Assembly (NCBI RefSeq): GCF_026011735.1
Contig: NZ_BRVN01000004.1
Location: 124,001-188,000 of the forward strand
Source: Dietzia sp. NCCP-2495
GTDB taxonomy: Bacteria > Actinomycetota > Actinomycetes > Mycobacteriales > Mycobacteriaceae
Direction: 5' to 3'
DNA length: 64,000 nucleotides
Position numbers and translations under genes: made by a program. The notes under the pieces are model-generated. The model had not been told where the DNA came from, made no database searches, and was given only the letters and a program-made list of their open reading frames with translations. This document shows positions 23,085-31,512 of the stretch, piece after piece; the stretch's first letter is position 1, and each line of letters opens with the position of its first letter.

Positions 23085-25199
23085 ATGTCGATCCGCAACC
23101 TGCTTCCGCTCACGACCTCCGGCGGTGCCGCTCCCGGCATCTCCAACCGCCAGCACATCACCTGCCTCTACAAGTGCGGTGACCAGTGTTCCCAGCCGGT
23201 GCCCAACACCACCGACAACCCGTACTTCGGTGACATCGCCGCCGGCATCAGCCGTCGCGGCGTGCTCAAGGCGGCCGGCGTCATGACGCTCGCCGCGGGT
23301 GCCACGCAGATGCTCCCCTCCACCGCCGCCGCGCAGATCTCCGGCCCTCTCGGGTCCCTCGGCGGCGCCGCGGGCTCGCTCGGTGCGACGGTCGACACCA
23401 CGTTCACGCCGGTCGCACCCAACACCGACGACGCCGTGAGGGTGCCCGCGGGCTACCGCAGCGACGTGGTGATCCGCTGGGGCGACCCCGTCCTGCCCGG
23501 CGCCCCGGAGTTCGACTTCGAGAACCAGACCGCCGCCGCCCAGGCCATGCAGTACGGATACAACTGCGACCTCGCGGTCATGTTCCCGATGGACGACCGT
23601 GACGACCGGTTCCTGTTCATCGTCAACCACGAGTACACGACCGAGCCGTCGATGTTCCGTGGCTACGACGAGGCCGCCCCGACCCGCGAGCAGGTCGAGA
23701 TCGCCTGGGCCGCCCACGGCCTGACCGTGGTGGAGCTGGCCGCTCGCCCGACCGACGGCGGCCTGAGCCCGGTGATGGGCAGCTACAACCGCCGCATCAC
23801 GGCCACGACCCCGTTCGAGCTGCGCGGCCCCGCCGTCGGCGCCCTCACCCGCACCGCGGCCGACTCCACCGGCTCCCGCGTGCTCGGCACCCTGAACAAC
23901 TGCGCCGGCGGCCACACCCCGTGGGGCACCGTGCTGTCAGGCGAGGAGAACTTCAACCAGTACTTCGGCACCGCCGGTTCCGTCACGGACGCCGCCCGCC
24001 TCGAGGAGCTGCGCCGCTACGGAATCGCGGCCGAGCCGTCCGGACGCCTGTGGGAGAACTTCGACTCCCGCTTCGACCTGGCCGCCGAGCCGAACGAGGT
24101 CCACCGCTTCGGCTACGTCGTGGAGGTCGACCCGTGGGATTCCACCTCGACCCCGGTGAAGCACTCCGCGATGGGCCGCTTCAAGCACGAGGGAGCCAAC
24201 ATCCACGTCACCGCGGACGGCACGGTGGTGGCCTACTCCGGCGACGACGAGCGCTTCGACTACCTCTACAAGTTCGTCTCCAGCCGCAAGATCAACCCCG
24301 GAAAGACTGCCGAGGCCCGCCGCGAGAACATGCGGATCCTCGACGAGGGAACGCTCTACGTGGCCACCTTCACCGGAAACTCCCCGGAAGCCGAGATCGA
24401 CGGCAGCGGCACGCTGCCCACCGACGGCGCGTTCGACGGCACCGGGACGTGGCTCCCGCTGATGACGGTCGCGGCCGACGGCAAGGCCGTCTCCCACGTG
24501 CCCGGCATGACCCCGGAGCAGGTCGCGGTGTTCACCCGCGTGGCGGGCGACAAGGTCGGCGCCACCAAGATGGACCGCCCGGAGGACGTGGAGCCCAGCC
24601 CCACGACAGGCAAGGTCTACATGGCACTGACCAACAACAGCCAGCGCGGCACCGCCGGCAAGGCAGCGGCCGACGAGGCCAACCCGCGCCACAACAACAA
24701 GCACGGTCAGGTCCTCGAGCTCACCGACGATCACGCGGGCACCGGCTTCGGCTGGAACCTGCTGCTCGTCTGTGGCGACCCCGCTGCGGCCGACACCTAC
24801 TTCGGCGGGTTCGACAAGACCAAGGTCAGCCCCATCTCCTGCCCGGACAACCTGGCGTTCGAACCGGCCGGCGGCCTGTGGGTCTCCACCGACGGCAATG
24901 CGCTCGGCTTCAACGACGGCCTCTACTCGGTGGCCACCTCGGGCGCGAACCGCGGCGAGACGAAGCTGTTCCTCACCGTGCCGATCGGCGCCGAGACCTG
25001 CGGCCCGCTCGTCACGGATCACCGCGTGATCGTCAACGTCCAGCACCCGGGCGACAAGGACGGCGCCACGATCGAGGCCCCCGCTTCGCACTGGCCCGAC
25101 GGCGGGACCTCGCAGCCGCGTCCGTCGACCGTCGTCGCGTGGCGCGAGGGCTACCTCGGTGCGATGGGCTCGCTGGCGGGCGGTTCGCTCGGGAGCTGA
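23085..25199 (+). CDS. phoX: PhoX family (DUF839) secreted phosphatase
   Basis: 704-residue PhoX-type alkaline phosphatase, usually a Ca/Fe-dependent phosphomonoesterase that frees phosphate outside the membrane. The twin-arginine signal SRRGVLKAAGVMTLAAGA (Arg57-Arg58) predicts Tat export; a long N-region before it is common in PhoX. The catalytic block NNCAGGHTPWGTVLSGEENF contains conserved acidic ligands, and later blocks TKMDRPEDVEPSP and CPDNLAFEPAGGLWVSTDGN are typical. ATG 23085 was chosen because it follows AGGGAG by about 8 nt. A PHO-box-like repeat lies upstream, consistent with phosphate-starvation control. The following gap begins with an imperfect 29-bp repeat. Confidence 0.9.
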   Translation: MSIRNLLPLTTSGGAAPGISNRQHITCLYKCGDQCSQPVPNTTDNPYFGDIAAGISRRGVLKAAGVMTLAAGATQMLPSTAAAQISGPLGSLGGAAGSLGATVDTTFTPVAPNTDDAVRVPAGYRSDVVIRWGDPVLPGAPEFDFENQTAAAQAMQYGYNCDLAVMFPMDDRDDRFLFIVNHEYTTEPSMFRGYDEAAPTREQVEIAWAAHGLTVVELAARPTDGGLSPVMGSYNRRITATTPFELRGPAVGALTRTAADSTGSRVLGTLNNCAGGHTPWGTVLSGEENFNQYFGTAGSVTDAARLEELRRYGIAAEPSGRLWENFDSRFDLAAEPNEVHRFGYVVEVDPWDSTSTPVKHSAMGRFKHEGANIHVTADGTVVAYSGDDERFDYLYKFVSSRKINPGKTAEARRENMRILDEGTLYVATFTGNSPEAEIDGSGTLPTDGAFDGTGTWLPLMTVAADGKAVSHVPGMTPEQVAVFTRVAGDKVGATKMDRPEDVEPSPTTGKVYMALTNNSQRGTAGKAAADEANPRHNNKHGQVLELTDDHAGTGFGWNLLLVCGDPAAADTYFGGFDKTKVSPISCPDNLAFEPAGGLWVSTDGNALGFNDGLYSVATSGANRGETKLFLTVPIGAETCGPLVTDHRVIVNVQHPGDKDGATIEAPASHWPDGGTSQPRPSTVVAWREGYLGAMGSLAGGSLGS

Positions 25200-25304
25200 C
25201 CCCCGTCTTGCCGGACGCTGACCCGGTAGGGCGACCGCGCTCGGCGCACGGCCGGCCCGGTCGCCCTCGGCGCACGGCCGGCCCGGTCGCCCTCGGCGCT
25301 CTTT

Positions 25305-25356
25305 TTGACGCCGTCACGGCGGGAATCTGGCCCGGATCCCGCCGTGACGGCGTCAA
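25305..25356. terminator. Perfect 20-bp inverted repeat downstream of phoX
   Basis: Arms 25305-25324 (TTGACGCCGTCACGGCGGGA) and 25337-25356 are perfect complements separated by a 12-nt loop. No long T-run follows on either strand, though five As in the minus-strand exit and CTTTT before the left arm are present. It lies between phoX (plus) and the alpha/beta hydrolase (minus), so it probably acts as a bidirectional terminator. It may instead be a dispersed palindromic element. Confidence 0.55.
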
Positions 25357-25441
25357 GAATCGCCACCATGGCGGCAAGCTTGAGGGCTGGCGAGGGGGCC
25401 GCGCCCGGGGAGGGCGACATGTAGGCGCCGACCCGTTCAAA

Positions 25442-25528
25442 GCGAGGGGGTCCGGCTCAACCCGCGAAGGGATCCGGCACGACCCGCGAGGGGCCCGATT
25501 CAACCAGCGAGGGGGTCCGGCTCAACCC
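25442..25528. repeat. Tandem repeat of about 22 bp, four units
   Basis: Units start at 25442, 25464, 25486 and 25507, with the pattern GCGAGGGGGTCCGGCTCAAC. The first and fourth are identical, the second and third diverged. Weaker copies seem to flank them. The 366-nt gap 25200-25565 has no believable gene; it holds this array, the hairpin and the GGCGCACGGCCGGCCCGGTC duplication near 25250-25290. Confidence 0.65.
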
Positions 25529-25565
25529 TCGAGCAGGTTCAGCTCAGCACGCAAGCGAGCGCAAC

Positions 25566-26420
25566 TCAGCCTGAGAGCGCGGCCTGCTCGCGTTCGTGGT
25601 CGAGACTGCGCTCGTCAGCCAGTTCTCGCTCGCGGGCCAGACCTCGCTCGACAGTGGCGGCGATCGACGCGGCCACGCCTTCCGGGTCGTCCGACATCGG
25701 CACGTGCCCGTCGCGGGACACCTCGATCCTGGCCTGCGGGAACAGCAGTGACGCCAGCCTGCGCTGGGCAACCGGGAGAACGAGGTCGAACCTGCCCCAG
25801 CGAATGGTCAAAGGCATGTCCTCGTCGACGGGCGCGGAGAACACGAATGCGCGGCGGTCGGCGCGGTCGAGGACGGTGTTGGTGATGATCGCCTCGCCGT
25901 CGATCGCCGCGGCTTCTGCCGGGTATTTCCAGGGCCGGGTGCAGAACGCGCCCATCAGGACGGCGCGTCCGGCCGCCCGCTGCGATAACGCGGGGATGTA
26001 GCGGCTGACCCTGCCGGCGGTCTTCTGCAGGCTGTGGAAGACCATGAGGGTGTACTTCCAGTCGGCATTCGAGCGGAAGAACCCGGCGGGCGAGAGTGCG
26101 GTGGCGCTGTGCGCGTGGCCGCGAGCCGCCATCTCCAGCGCGAGGAACCCGCCGAGGGAGTTGCCGGCGATATGCGCGCGCTCCCCGGGCTCCAGGATGC
26201 CGTCGAGCAGGGTCGTGAGCTGGTCGACCATGTATTCCAGCGGGTCACCGTCGATTGGGAGGTCCGGCGAGTTCCCGTGCCCCGGCAAGTCGACGATCAC
26301 CAGCCGGTACCGGTCGGCGAGCAGCGGCACGACGGGATCCCAGGCGTGTCCGCGGTGGCAGACCCCGTGGATGAGGACGATCGTCGGGCCGGTCCCTGTC
26401 ACGCGGTGATACAGATCCAT
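25566..26420 (-). CDS. Alpha/beta hydrolase
   Basis: 284-residue alpha/beta-hydrolase fold protein. The oxyanion HG motif IVLIHGVCHRGHAWDPV, the nucleophile elbow Ser in AGNSLGGFLALE, an Asp in WGRFDLVLP and the His in VSRDGHVPMSDDPE complete a catalytic triad. The C-terminal tail is Glu/Arg-rich and helical. It is divergent from a MarR regulator, with TGATACT close to the start on the minus strand, so a leaderless or short-leader mRNA is possible. Substrate unknown; esterase or epoxide/C-C hydrolase are all possible. Confidence 0.87.
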   Translation of the reverse strand: MDLYHRVTGTGPTIVLIHGVCHRGHAWDPVVPLLADRYRLVIVDLPGHGNSPDLPIDGDPLEYMVDQLTTLLDGILEPGERAHIAGNSLGGFLALEMAARGHAHSATALSPAGFFRSNADWKYTLMVFHSLQKTAGRVSRYIPALSQRAAGRAVLMGAFCTRPWKYPAEAAAIDGEAIITNTVLDRADRRAFVFSAPVDEDMPLTIRWGRFDLVLPVAQRRLASLLFPQARIEVSRDGHVPMSDDPEGVAASIAATVERGLARERELADERSLDHEREQAALSG

Positions 26421-26532
26421 CGCTTAAGTATCACTCATGTGCCGGGGTGACGCCCCACGACGGGAAAAGTTCGTGCTTACATTCGGGTCGACGTGGTTTC
26501 GGGGGAAGCCGGTGTCGAGGGGGCTGGAGTAG

Positions 26533-27039
26533 ATGGAGACGACGACGACGGGCGGACCCGCAGTCGCCCATACCCGGGCAGAGGTGGATCTCCACGTCCT
26601 GGACCCCGGTCCCGACCTGGGGCTGGCGACCCAGTTCCGTCCGATCATGTTGCGGCTGGACCTGTTGGTCCGCCGGCAGAACTCCCAGTACGCCCTGAGT
26701 CGCGCCCAGACATCGATCCTCCATACGCTGGCCTGCCACGGCCCGCTCAGGATGTCCGATCTCGCCCGGCTCGAGAACGTGCGTGTCCCCACGACCAGTA
26801 ACTCGGTGAGCGTCATCGAGTCGATGGGCTATGTGGAGCGTGTGCCCGACGAGGCGGACCGCCGCGGTGTGTTGGTGCGGCTCACCGACCTGGGCCGGGA
26901 CTGCATCGAGAAGGTGCTGCAGGACCGCGACCGGGACTTCGCCGGTCACCTGGCCGCGCTGAGCCCCGAGCACCGAGACCGGCTCGCGGACGCGGTGCCA
27001 GCCCTCACCTCGCTGCTCGACGCATTCGACAGCGAGTAG
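26533..27039 (+). CDS. MarR family transcriptional regulator
   Basis: 168-residue winged-helix regulator. The DNA-binding region spans LSRAQTSILHTLACHGPLRM, DLARLENVRVPTTSNSVSV and the wing YVERVPDEADRRGVLVRLT, followed by the helical dimerisation end. The ATG follows a GGAG at short distance. Divergent from the alpha/beta hydrolase with a 112-nt gap, so it probably controls that gene and itself, responding to a small aromatic or phenolic ligand as MarR proteins often do (inference). A 10-bp hairpin, GGTCGATCGC/GCGATCGACC (27116-27154), follows it. Confidence 0.9.
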   Translation: METTTTGGPAVAHTRAEVDLHVLDPGPDLGLATQFRPIMLRLDLLVRRQNSQYALSRAQTSILHTLACHGPLRMSDLARLENVRVPTTSNSVSVIESMGYVERVPDEADRRGVLVRLTDLGRDCIEKVLQDRDRDFAGHLAALSPEHRDRLADAVPALTSLLDAFDSE

Positions 27040-27216
27040 GACGCGACGGACCGGCGAGTAGGTCTCGCTCGATCGCGAACTGGCGGACCACGCCGTTTCC
27101 CCGGCGCGAATAGGCGGTCGATCGCTGCGACCGACCGGGCCGCCGCGATCGACCCGCTTCCCCGGGGCACGGAGGTGGACTTCTCCCCGCACCCGGTGCG
27201 ACTAGCCTCGGCGGAC

Positions 27217-27891
27217 ATGAGCACTGTCGTCATCACCGGCGCCTCTCGCGGGATCGGCGCCGCCACCGCCCGCGCCCTGTCCGCCGACCACGACCTCGTC
27301 CTGGTAGGCCGCGATGCCGACGCCCTGCGGGCCGTCGCCGGGGACTGTCGCTCCGCCCGGGTCGTGACCGCCGACCTCACCACCGCCGACGGTCCCGCTC
27401 TGGCCGCCGCCGGGATCGCCTCCCTCGACGGGCTCGTCCACTGTGCCGGGATCGCCGAGCTCGGGAGGATCGCCGACTCCAGTGCTGACCAGTGGCGTCG
27501 CTCGTACGAGGTCAACGTGGTGGCGGTGGTCGAACTCACCCGCGTCCTGCTCCCGGCGCTGCGCGCGGCGAGCGGCCACGTCGTCGTCGTCAACTCCGGC
27601 GCCGGACACACCGCCAAGGCTGGCTGGGCCGCCTACGCCGCCTCCAAGTTCGCGGCGCGCGCGGTGACCGACGCACTGCGCGAGGAGGAACCGACCCTGC
27701 GGGTCACCTCCGTCCACCCTGGCCGCGTGGACACAGGAATGCAGCGCGCGATCGTCGCCGGTGAGGGTCGGGAGTACGACCCCCGCGCGTTCCTGCGCCC
27801 GGAATCGGTGGCCACCGCCATCCGGCAGGCGCTCGAGGCGACCGACGACGCGCACCCCACCGAGGTCGTCCTGCGGCCGCGGCCTCACTGA
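27217..27891 (+). CDS. Short-chain dehydrogenase/reductase
   Basis: 224-residue SDR with a cofactor motif VITGASRGIGAATARAL at the N-terminus, a DLTTADG acidic patch, the HCAGIAELG segment in place of NNAG, an active Ser in VVVNSGAGHTAK and the YxxxK catalytic pair in WAAYAASKFAARA. Shorter than the usual 250 residues. ATG 27217 was taken rather than the upstream ATG because that extension is not SDR-like; a TAGCCT -10-like hexamer sits just before it. Substrate is not predictable. Confidence 0.9.
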   Translation: MSTVVITGASRGIGAATARALSADHDLVLVGRDADALRAVAGDCRSARVVTADLTTADGPALAAAGIASLDGLVHCAGIAELGRIADSSADQWRRSYEVNVVAVVELTRVLLPALRAASGHVVVVNSGAGHTAKAGWAAYAASKFAARAVTDALREEEPTLRVTSVHPGRVDTGMQRAIVAGEGREYDPRAFLRPESVATAIRQALEATDDAHPTEVVLRPRPH

Positions 27892-28013
27892 CCTCCACCC
27901 CGGCACCTTTCACCAACTCTGACCGCCGACGCAGGCGACCTCCGACGACCCGACACCCACTCGCGCCGATCGGCGCACCCCGGGCCCGCGCGTGTCGTAA
28001 TGTGAACACCATC

Positions 28014-29087
28014 ATGACCAGCCCGAACACTCCCTCGCGCATCACCGTGATCGGCGCCGGCAACGTGGGCTGCTACCTCGGCGGCCGGCTGGCCCGATAC
28101 GCGGACGTGACCCTCGTCGGGCGCGCGCACGTGCTCGACCCGATCCGGGCCGTCGGCCTGACCGTCGAGTCGCGTGACGGAGGCGTCGACCGGCTCCACA
28201 TCGCCCCGCACGAGCTCACGCTGACCGAATCGTGCGAGTCGGTCCGGTTGGCCGACGTGGTGCTGGTGTGCACCAAGGCCGGCGACACCGCGGCCGCCAC
28301 CAGCGAGTTCGCGCCCTACCTGCGACCCGGTACGCTGGTCGTGGGCCTGCAGAACGGGCTGCACTCCGCGGACTCGATCCGCGACGGTGTGGACGGCTCC
28401 CCCGTGATCGCCGGGGTCATCCCGTTCAACGTCGCCCGGACCGGGCCCACCACCTTCCGGCGCACGTCGGCCGGTGAGGTCCGCATCGGTCGGCACCCCA
28501 AGGCTGGTCGCCTGCTGCGCGTGCTCGGAGAATCCGGACTGGCCGCACGATCGAGTGAAGACATCCAGGCCGTCCTCCACGGAAAAGTGCTGCTCAACCT
28601 CAACAACGCCGTGCAGGCACTGTCCGGCCTGCCGCTACGTTCCGAGCTCCTCAACCGTGACCTGCGACGCTGCGTGGCGATATGTCAGGCCGAGGCCAAC
28701 CGGGCCTTCATGGCGGCCGGTGTCGTGCCCCAGGTGCCGATCGCGGTTCCGGCCCGAGTGTTGCCCGCCGTCCTGCGGCTGCCGACCCCGGTGTTCACCG
28801 TGCTGGCCCGAGCCATCCTGCAGGTCGATGCCGACGGCACGTCCTCCATGCACGACGACCTCTCCCGGGGACGACCCACCGAGGTGGACATCCTCCAGGG
28901 CGAGGTGGCGCGGATCGCGCGGCGGGTCGGGCAGCACGCCCCGGTCTGTGAGCGCGTCGTCGAGTTGGTGCACGAGGCCGAGAAGGCCGGCGAGCAGCGT
29001 CGTCGCTGGACCGGAGCCCAGCTGTTGGCCGAGCTCCGGAGGGCGCAGCTCCGCGCGAACCGGGCGGCACGGGCCGCGAGCAGGTAA
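28014..29087 (+). CDS. 2-dehydropantoate 2-reductase-like (PanE/ApbA family)
   Basis: About 357 residues. The Rossmann motif ITVIGAGNVGCYLGGRLARY opens the protein, followed by VLVCTKAGDTAAAT and LVVGLQNGLHSADSIRD, a PanE hallmark, and the C-terminal helical domain with GKVLLNLNNAVQALSG and SSMHDDLSRGRPTEVDILQG. It would reduce ketopantoate with NADPH in pantothenate synthesis, but many family members act on other 2-keto acids. TAATGT (27998-28003) is a good -10 element, favouring ATG 28014; GTG 28002 is the alternative. It is longer than E. coli PanE (303 residues) by a basic C-terminal tail. Confidence 0.88.
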   Translation: MTSPNTPSRITVIGAGNVGCYLGGRLARYADVTLVGRAHVLDPIRAVGLTVESRDGGVDRLHIAPHELTLTESCESVRLADVVLVCTKAGDTAAATSEFAPYLRPGTLVVGLQNGLHSADSIRDGVDGSPVIAGVIPFNVARTGPTTFRRTSAGEVRIGRHPKAGRLLRVLGESGLAARSSEDIQAVLHGKVLLNLNNAVQALSGLPLRSELLNRDLRRCVAICQAEANRAFMAAGVVPQVPIAVPARVLPAVLRLPTPVFTVLARAILQVDADGTSSMHDDLSRGRPTEVDILQGEVARIARRVGQHAPVCERVVELVHEAEKAGEQRRRWTGAQLLAELRRAQLRANRAARAASR

Positions 29088-29106
29088 GGGCTCGGGCAAG
29101 AGCTCG

Positions 29107-29388
29107 TCAGTCCTCGTATCCGATCGAGAACGCGGCCTCGAGATCGTGCTTGGACTGGGCACGGAACGCGATGTGCGTCTCCGTCTCCGTCACGCCGGGC
29201 ACCTTGTTGAGCCGGTCGGAGACGATGTCGGCGATCTGCTCGTTGTGGCGGGCGCGCACCAGCACGATCAGATCGATGGTGCCGGTGACGGAATAGACCT
29301 CGGAGACACCGTCGATCTCGGCGATCGCGGAGGCCACCTCGGGGATCCGCGCTGTCTCGGCGTGGACGAACACGATTGCGGTGATCAT
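29107..29388 (-). CDS. Stand-alone Lrp/AsnC ligand-binding (RAM) domain protein
   Basis: 93 residues consisting of only the alpha-beta RAM ligand-binding domain of Lrp/AsnC regulators: ITAIVFVHAETARIPEVASA, then DGVSEVYSVTGTIDLIVLVRA and VPGVTETETHIAF. There is no helix-turn-helix, so it cannot bind DNA alone in the usual way. Such short proteins are common in actinobacteria and may bind amino acids and pair with full Lrp proteins. Convergent with the PanE-like gene and divergent from a small peptide ORF. Confidence 0.87.
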   Translation of the reverse strand: MITAIVFVHAETARIPEVASAIAEIDGVSEVYSVTGTIDLIVLVRARHNEQIADIVSDRLNKVPGVTETETHIAFRAQSKHDLEAAFSIGYED

Positions 29389-29582
29389 GCGACCCAGGCT
29401 AGTCGAGCACGCGGCGCACCCACCGTGGGATCCGTCCCTGCCGCGCGGTACCGAGGCCGGGACCACCCGGGATTTTATCTGACTACGTATGTTGTTAAAT
29501 GAGCCACGTGGCGGCCTGCGCACGAGTAGCTTCTGCGGAACCCGGACGGCCTGGGAGGCACGACACACGAAGGGATTCCCCC

Positions 29583-29690
29583 ATGGACCTGTTCCTGCAG
29601 AGCGTCGGTTCGGCCGGCGACGTGCCGGTTCTCAGCTTCCTGCTTGCCGGCGTCGCGGCGGTATTCGACGTGGCGTCCTCCGCCTCCTGA
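29583..29690 (+). CDS. Putative 35-residue hydrophobic peptide
   Basis: ATG 29583 opens a 35-codon frame starting MDLFLQSVGSAGDVPVLS and ending FDVASSAS, preceded by GAAGGGA about 8 nt upstream and by an AT-rich promoter-like stretch near 29470-29500. It has one amphipathic or hydrophobic helix and no recognised family. Very short peptides of this kind form cell-wall porins in corynebacteria (PorA/PorH), so a porin-like peptide is one possibility. It could also be a chance frame. Confidence 0.4.
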   Translation: MDLFLQSVGSAGDVPVLSFLLAGVAAVFDVASSAS

Positions 29691-29721
29691 CCTCGCTCGG
29701 TCTCCGCACACCTCCGCCGAA

Positions 29722-29759
29722 CCCACACCCACACCCACGCCCACGCCCACGCCCACGCC
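29722..29759. repeat. CCCACA/CCCACG hexamer microsatellite
   Basis: About six consecutive 6-bp units, first CCCACA and then CCCACG, in the gap after the small peptide ORF. It is just left of a long hairpin. No coding role is seen; such tracts vary in copy number by slippage. Confidence 0.7.
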
Positions 29760-29760
29760 G

Positions 29761-29838
29761 ACGAAATCCGCTACTCCCCCTGTAGATCTGCTGCCCTTCG
29801 GCGGGTAGCGGATCCGCAGCGGGAGTAGCGGATTTCGT
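29761..29838. repeat. Long nested hairpin with TAGCGGAT repeats
   Basis: Outer arms 29761-29778 (ACGAAATCCGCTACTCCC) and 29821-29838 are a perfect 18-bp inverted repeat. Inside, GATCTGCTGCCC and GGGTAGCGGATC pair with two G-U wobbles around a TTCG-type loop, so nearly the whole 78 nt can fold as one stem. The TAGCGGAT core recurs around 50740-50900. It lies between the small peptide ORF (plus) and the ketosteroid-isomerase-like gene (minus). A bidirectional terminator or dispersed palindromic element. Confidence 0.6.
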
Positions 29839-29872
29839 GCGTGAGCGGGCCCACGTGGGCGGGCCGACGCCG

Positions 29873-30247
29873 TCAGCTCATGTTCTCTGGCCCCCAGAAG
29901 GCGCGCATCGAGGTGACCTTGCCCTCGTCGTTGTGGATCATGTGGTCCCACACGTTGATCGTGGCCGAGTTCTCGGCGTCGAAGTGCGTGGTGATCTCGA
30001 AGTTGAACAGTAGCTCGTTGCCGCAGGCGCGAGCCTCGAGCACCTTGCCGTCGATTTTCAGCGCCACGACGCTGGCGTAGAACTCGCGCACCGCGGCCGC
30101 GCCGGTGTGGATGGTGCCGCCGCCGACCGGGTCCTCGACGGTGGCGTCCTCGGCGTAGAGGGCCATGACGGCGTCCAGGTCACCTGCCTCGAGGGCTGCG
30201 ATGTAGGAATCGGCGGTGGCGCGGATCTGTTCGGGTGACACGCTCAT
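29873..30247 (-). CDS. Ketosteroid-isomerase-like protein (SnoaL/NTF2 fold)
   Basis: 124 residues, the length of bacterial delta5-3-ketosteroid isomerase, which moves a double bond in steroids. Catalytic residues fit: Tyr15 in SYIAALEAGD, Asp39 in ATVEDPVGGG and Asp101 in NVWDHMIHND before KVTSMRAFWGPENM. Many SnoaL-like proteins lack such residues, so their retention supports real isomerase activity. A KstR-type palindrome (30302-30315) lies 55 nt upstream, linking it to steroid catabolism control. Confidence 0.85.
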   Translation of the reverse strand: MSVSPEQIRATADSYIAALEAGDLDAVMALYAEDATVEDPVGGGTIHTGAAAVREFYASVVALKIDGKVLEARACGNELLFNFEITTHFDAENSATINVWDHMIHNDEGKVTSMRAFWGPENMS

Positions 30248-30301
30248 GGGTGGGGACCTTCCGGTGACGACGACGACAACTTCAACAAGGTGCCCCCAGC
30301 G

Positions 30302-30315
30302 TAGAACGTGTTCTC
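30302..30315. promoter_or_regulatory. KstR-type operator upstream of the isomerase-like gene
   Basis: TAGAACGTGTTCTC matches the KstR consensus TnnAACnnGTTnnA at all positions but the last. KstR is the TetR-type repressor of sterol catabolism in mycolic-acid actinomycetes (established knowledge). The same core, complete, occurs at 42121-42134. Confidence 0.65.
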
Positions 30316-30352
30316 GTTCTGTGGGTTCATCCCGTCCGTTTTACTGCCTGCT

Positions 30353-30416
30353 TCGACCGCTGCCCGCCACGTCCACTGCCCGTCTCGACCGCTGCCCGCC
30401 ACGTCCGCTGCCCGCC
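30353..30416. repeat. 32-bp tandem duplication
   Basis: Two adjacent units (30353-30384 and 30385-30416) start TCGACCGCTGCCCGCCACG and differ at a few bases. They are in the 207-nt gap between the isomerase-like gene and the effector-binding-domain gene and contain no gene. Confidence 0.65.
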
Positions 30417-30454
30417 GGGACCACCCTTCTGCCGCTTGCACGGCCCGGGCGGTA

Positions 30455-31111
30455 TCACGCCGCGTCGTCGGGAGTCCGCACCAGGCAGTACAGGTCGGTC
30501 CGCAGGTCGGCGGGGTCCATGTCGGGCGACGGCTCGGTCACGTAGCTCTCCCAGAACGGGATCCCGGGCGCCCGGCCCATCGCGCCGATCTCTCCGAAGA
30601 ACTCGCCCCACGCCCGACCCAGCCCGTCGAATCCGCCGAGGTGGCTGGTCACGGCAACCTCGCCGGCGGGGATCACGGACGCCACCAGTCGCATGCCGTC
30701 GATCTCCACCGCATCGTCGTCGAGCTGCTCGATCAGCGGCCCGTCCAGGGGAAACCCGATTTCCACGTCCGCAGCGGCGTCGGGGCCGTCGGTCAGGCGC
30801 GTGTACAGGGCAAACGCGGGCCCGGCGGGCGTGAGTCCCTGCTCAAAGGCGGCGGGAAAGAGTTTTCCGAACACCGCGTCGAACAGCCCCGCGATAGTAG
30901 CCATCGGCACGTCAGCGGCCTGCACCACTGTCGGCACGGCCGGCGCGCGCAGGATCCGCACCCCGTCGACGGGCTCGGCGCCGAGCGCCGGGTAGCCGCC
31001 CGGCGCGTTCTCGGCGGCCGCGGGGCCGCGCCCCACGGAGGTGCCGTCCGGAGCGGTACCGTCCGGGTCCGCGGGTGAACCGTCCGGTGACGGATGTGAC
31101 GACGACGACAT
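30455..31111 (-). CDS. GyrI-like/AraC effector-binding domain protein
   Basis: 218 residues. The first 45 are a Ser/Asp/Pro/Gly-rich disordered tail. The rest resembles the GyrI-like small-molecule-binding domain: VDGVRILRAPAVPTVVQAAD, PAGPAFALYTRLT, ADVEIGFPLD, and VIPAGEVAVTSHLGGFDGLG with the typical G-x-Y/H hydrophobic pocket pattern. There is no HTH, so it is a stand-alone ligand-binding or hydrolase-type member. The disordered tail is unusual. Confidence 0.75.
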   Translation of the reverse strand: MSSSSHPSPDGSPADPDGTAPDGTSVGRGPAAAENAPGGYPALGAEPVDGVRILRAPAVPTVVQAADVPMATIAGLFDAVFGKLFPAAFEQGLTPAGPAFALYTRLTDGPDAAADVEIGFPLDGPLIEQLDDDAVEIDGMRLVASVIPAGEVAVTSHLGGFDGLGRAWGEFFGEIGAMGRAPGIPFWESYVTEPSPDMDPADLRTDLYCLVRTPDDAA

Positions 31112-31269
31112 GGTGTGCCTTCTTCCAGTGACGGATACCTGATTCCCAGTGTGCGCCCATTTCCCACCTCACCCCCGACCTTTGCCTCTCGCGAGGCCCG
31201 GCCTGCCCGGCCACGGCGGGACCGACCGGTGCGGATGCATGATCGGTCGGTGAGGCGGACACTCGGGGC

Positions 31270-31512
31270 ATGTCCACGTATCGATTCCGCACTCCGGACC
31301 GGACCATCGAACTGGGCGAGTTCGGCACCGCCCAGGAGGCACTCGAGGCCGCGGTCGACCTCCACCGCGCCGGCAACGACGCCGACGGCCACGACGGCGG
31401 CCACCACGACACCGCCCGCCGCGACCGGGACTCCGCCCCCACCGACGGCACCCTCGAGGTGCAGGTGGGAGGCGAATGGCATCCGGTGGACCTCGAGGGG
31501 GACATGGCGTGA
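31270..31512 (+). CDS. Small hypothetical protein coupled to an MBL-fold gene
   Basis: 80 residues, acidic and His-rich in the middle (DGHDGGHHDTARRD), with a beta-strand-like end DGTLEVQVGGEWHPVDLEG. Not recognised. The stop overlaps the GTG start of the metallo-beta-lactamase-fold gene, so it is co-translated and may bind metal for it or modulate it. The ATG at 31270 has no strong ribosome site, so the start is uncertain. Confidence 0.6.
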   Translation: MSTYRFRTPDRTIELGEFGTAQEALEAAVDLHRAGNDADGHDGGHHDTARRDRDSAPTDGTLEVQVGGEWHPVDLEGDMA

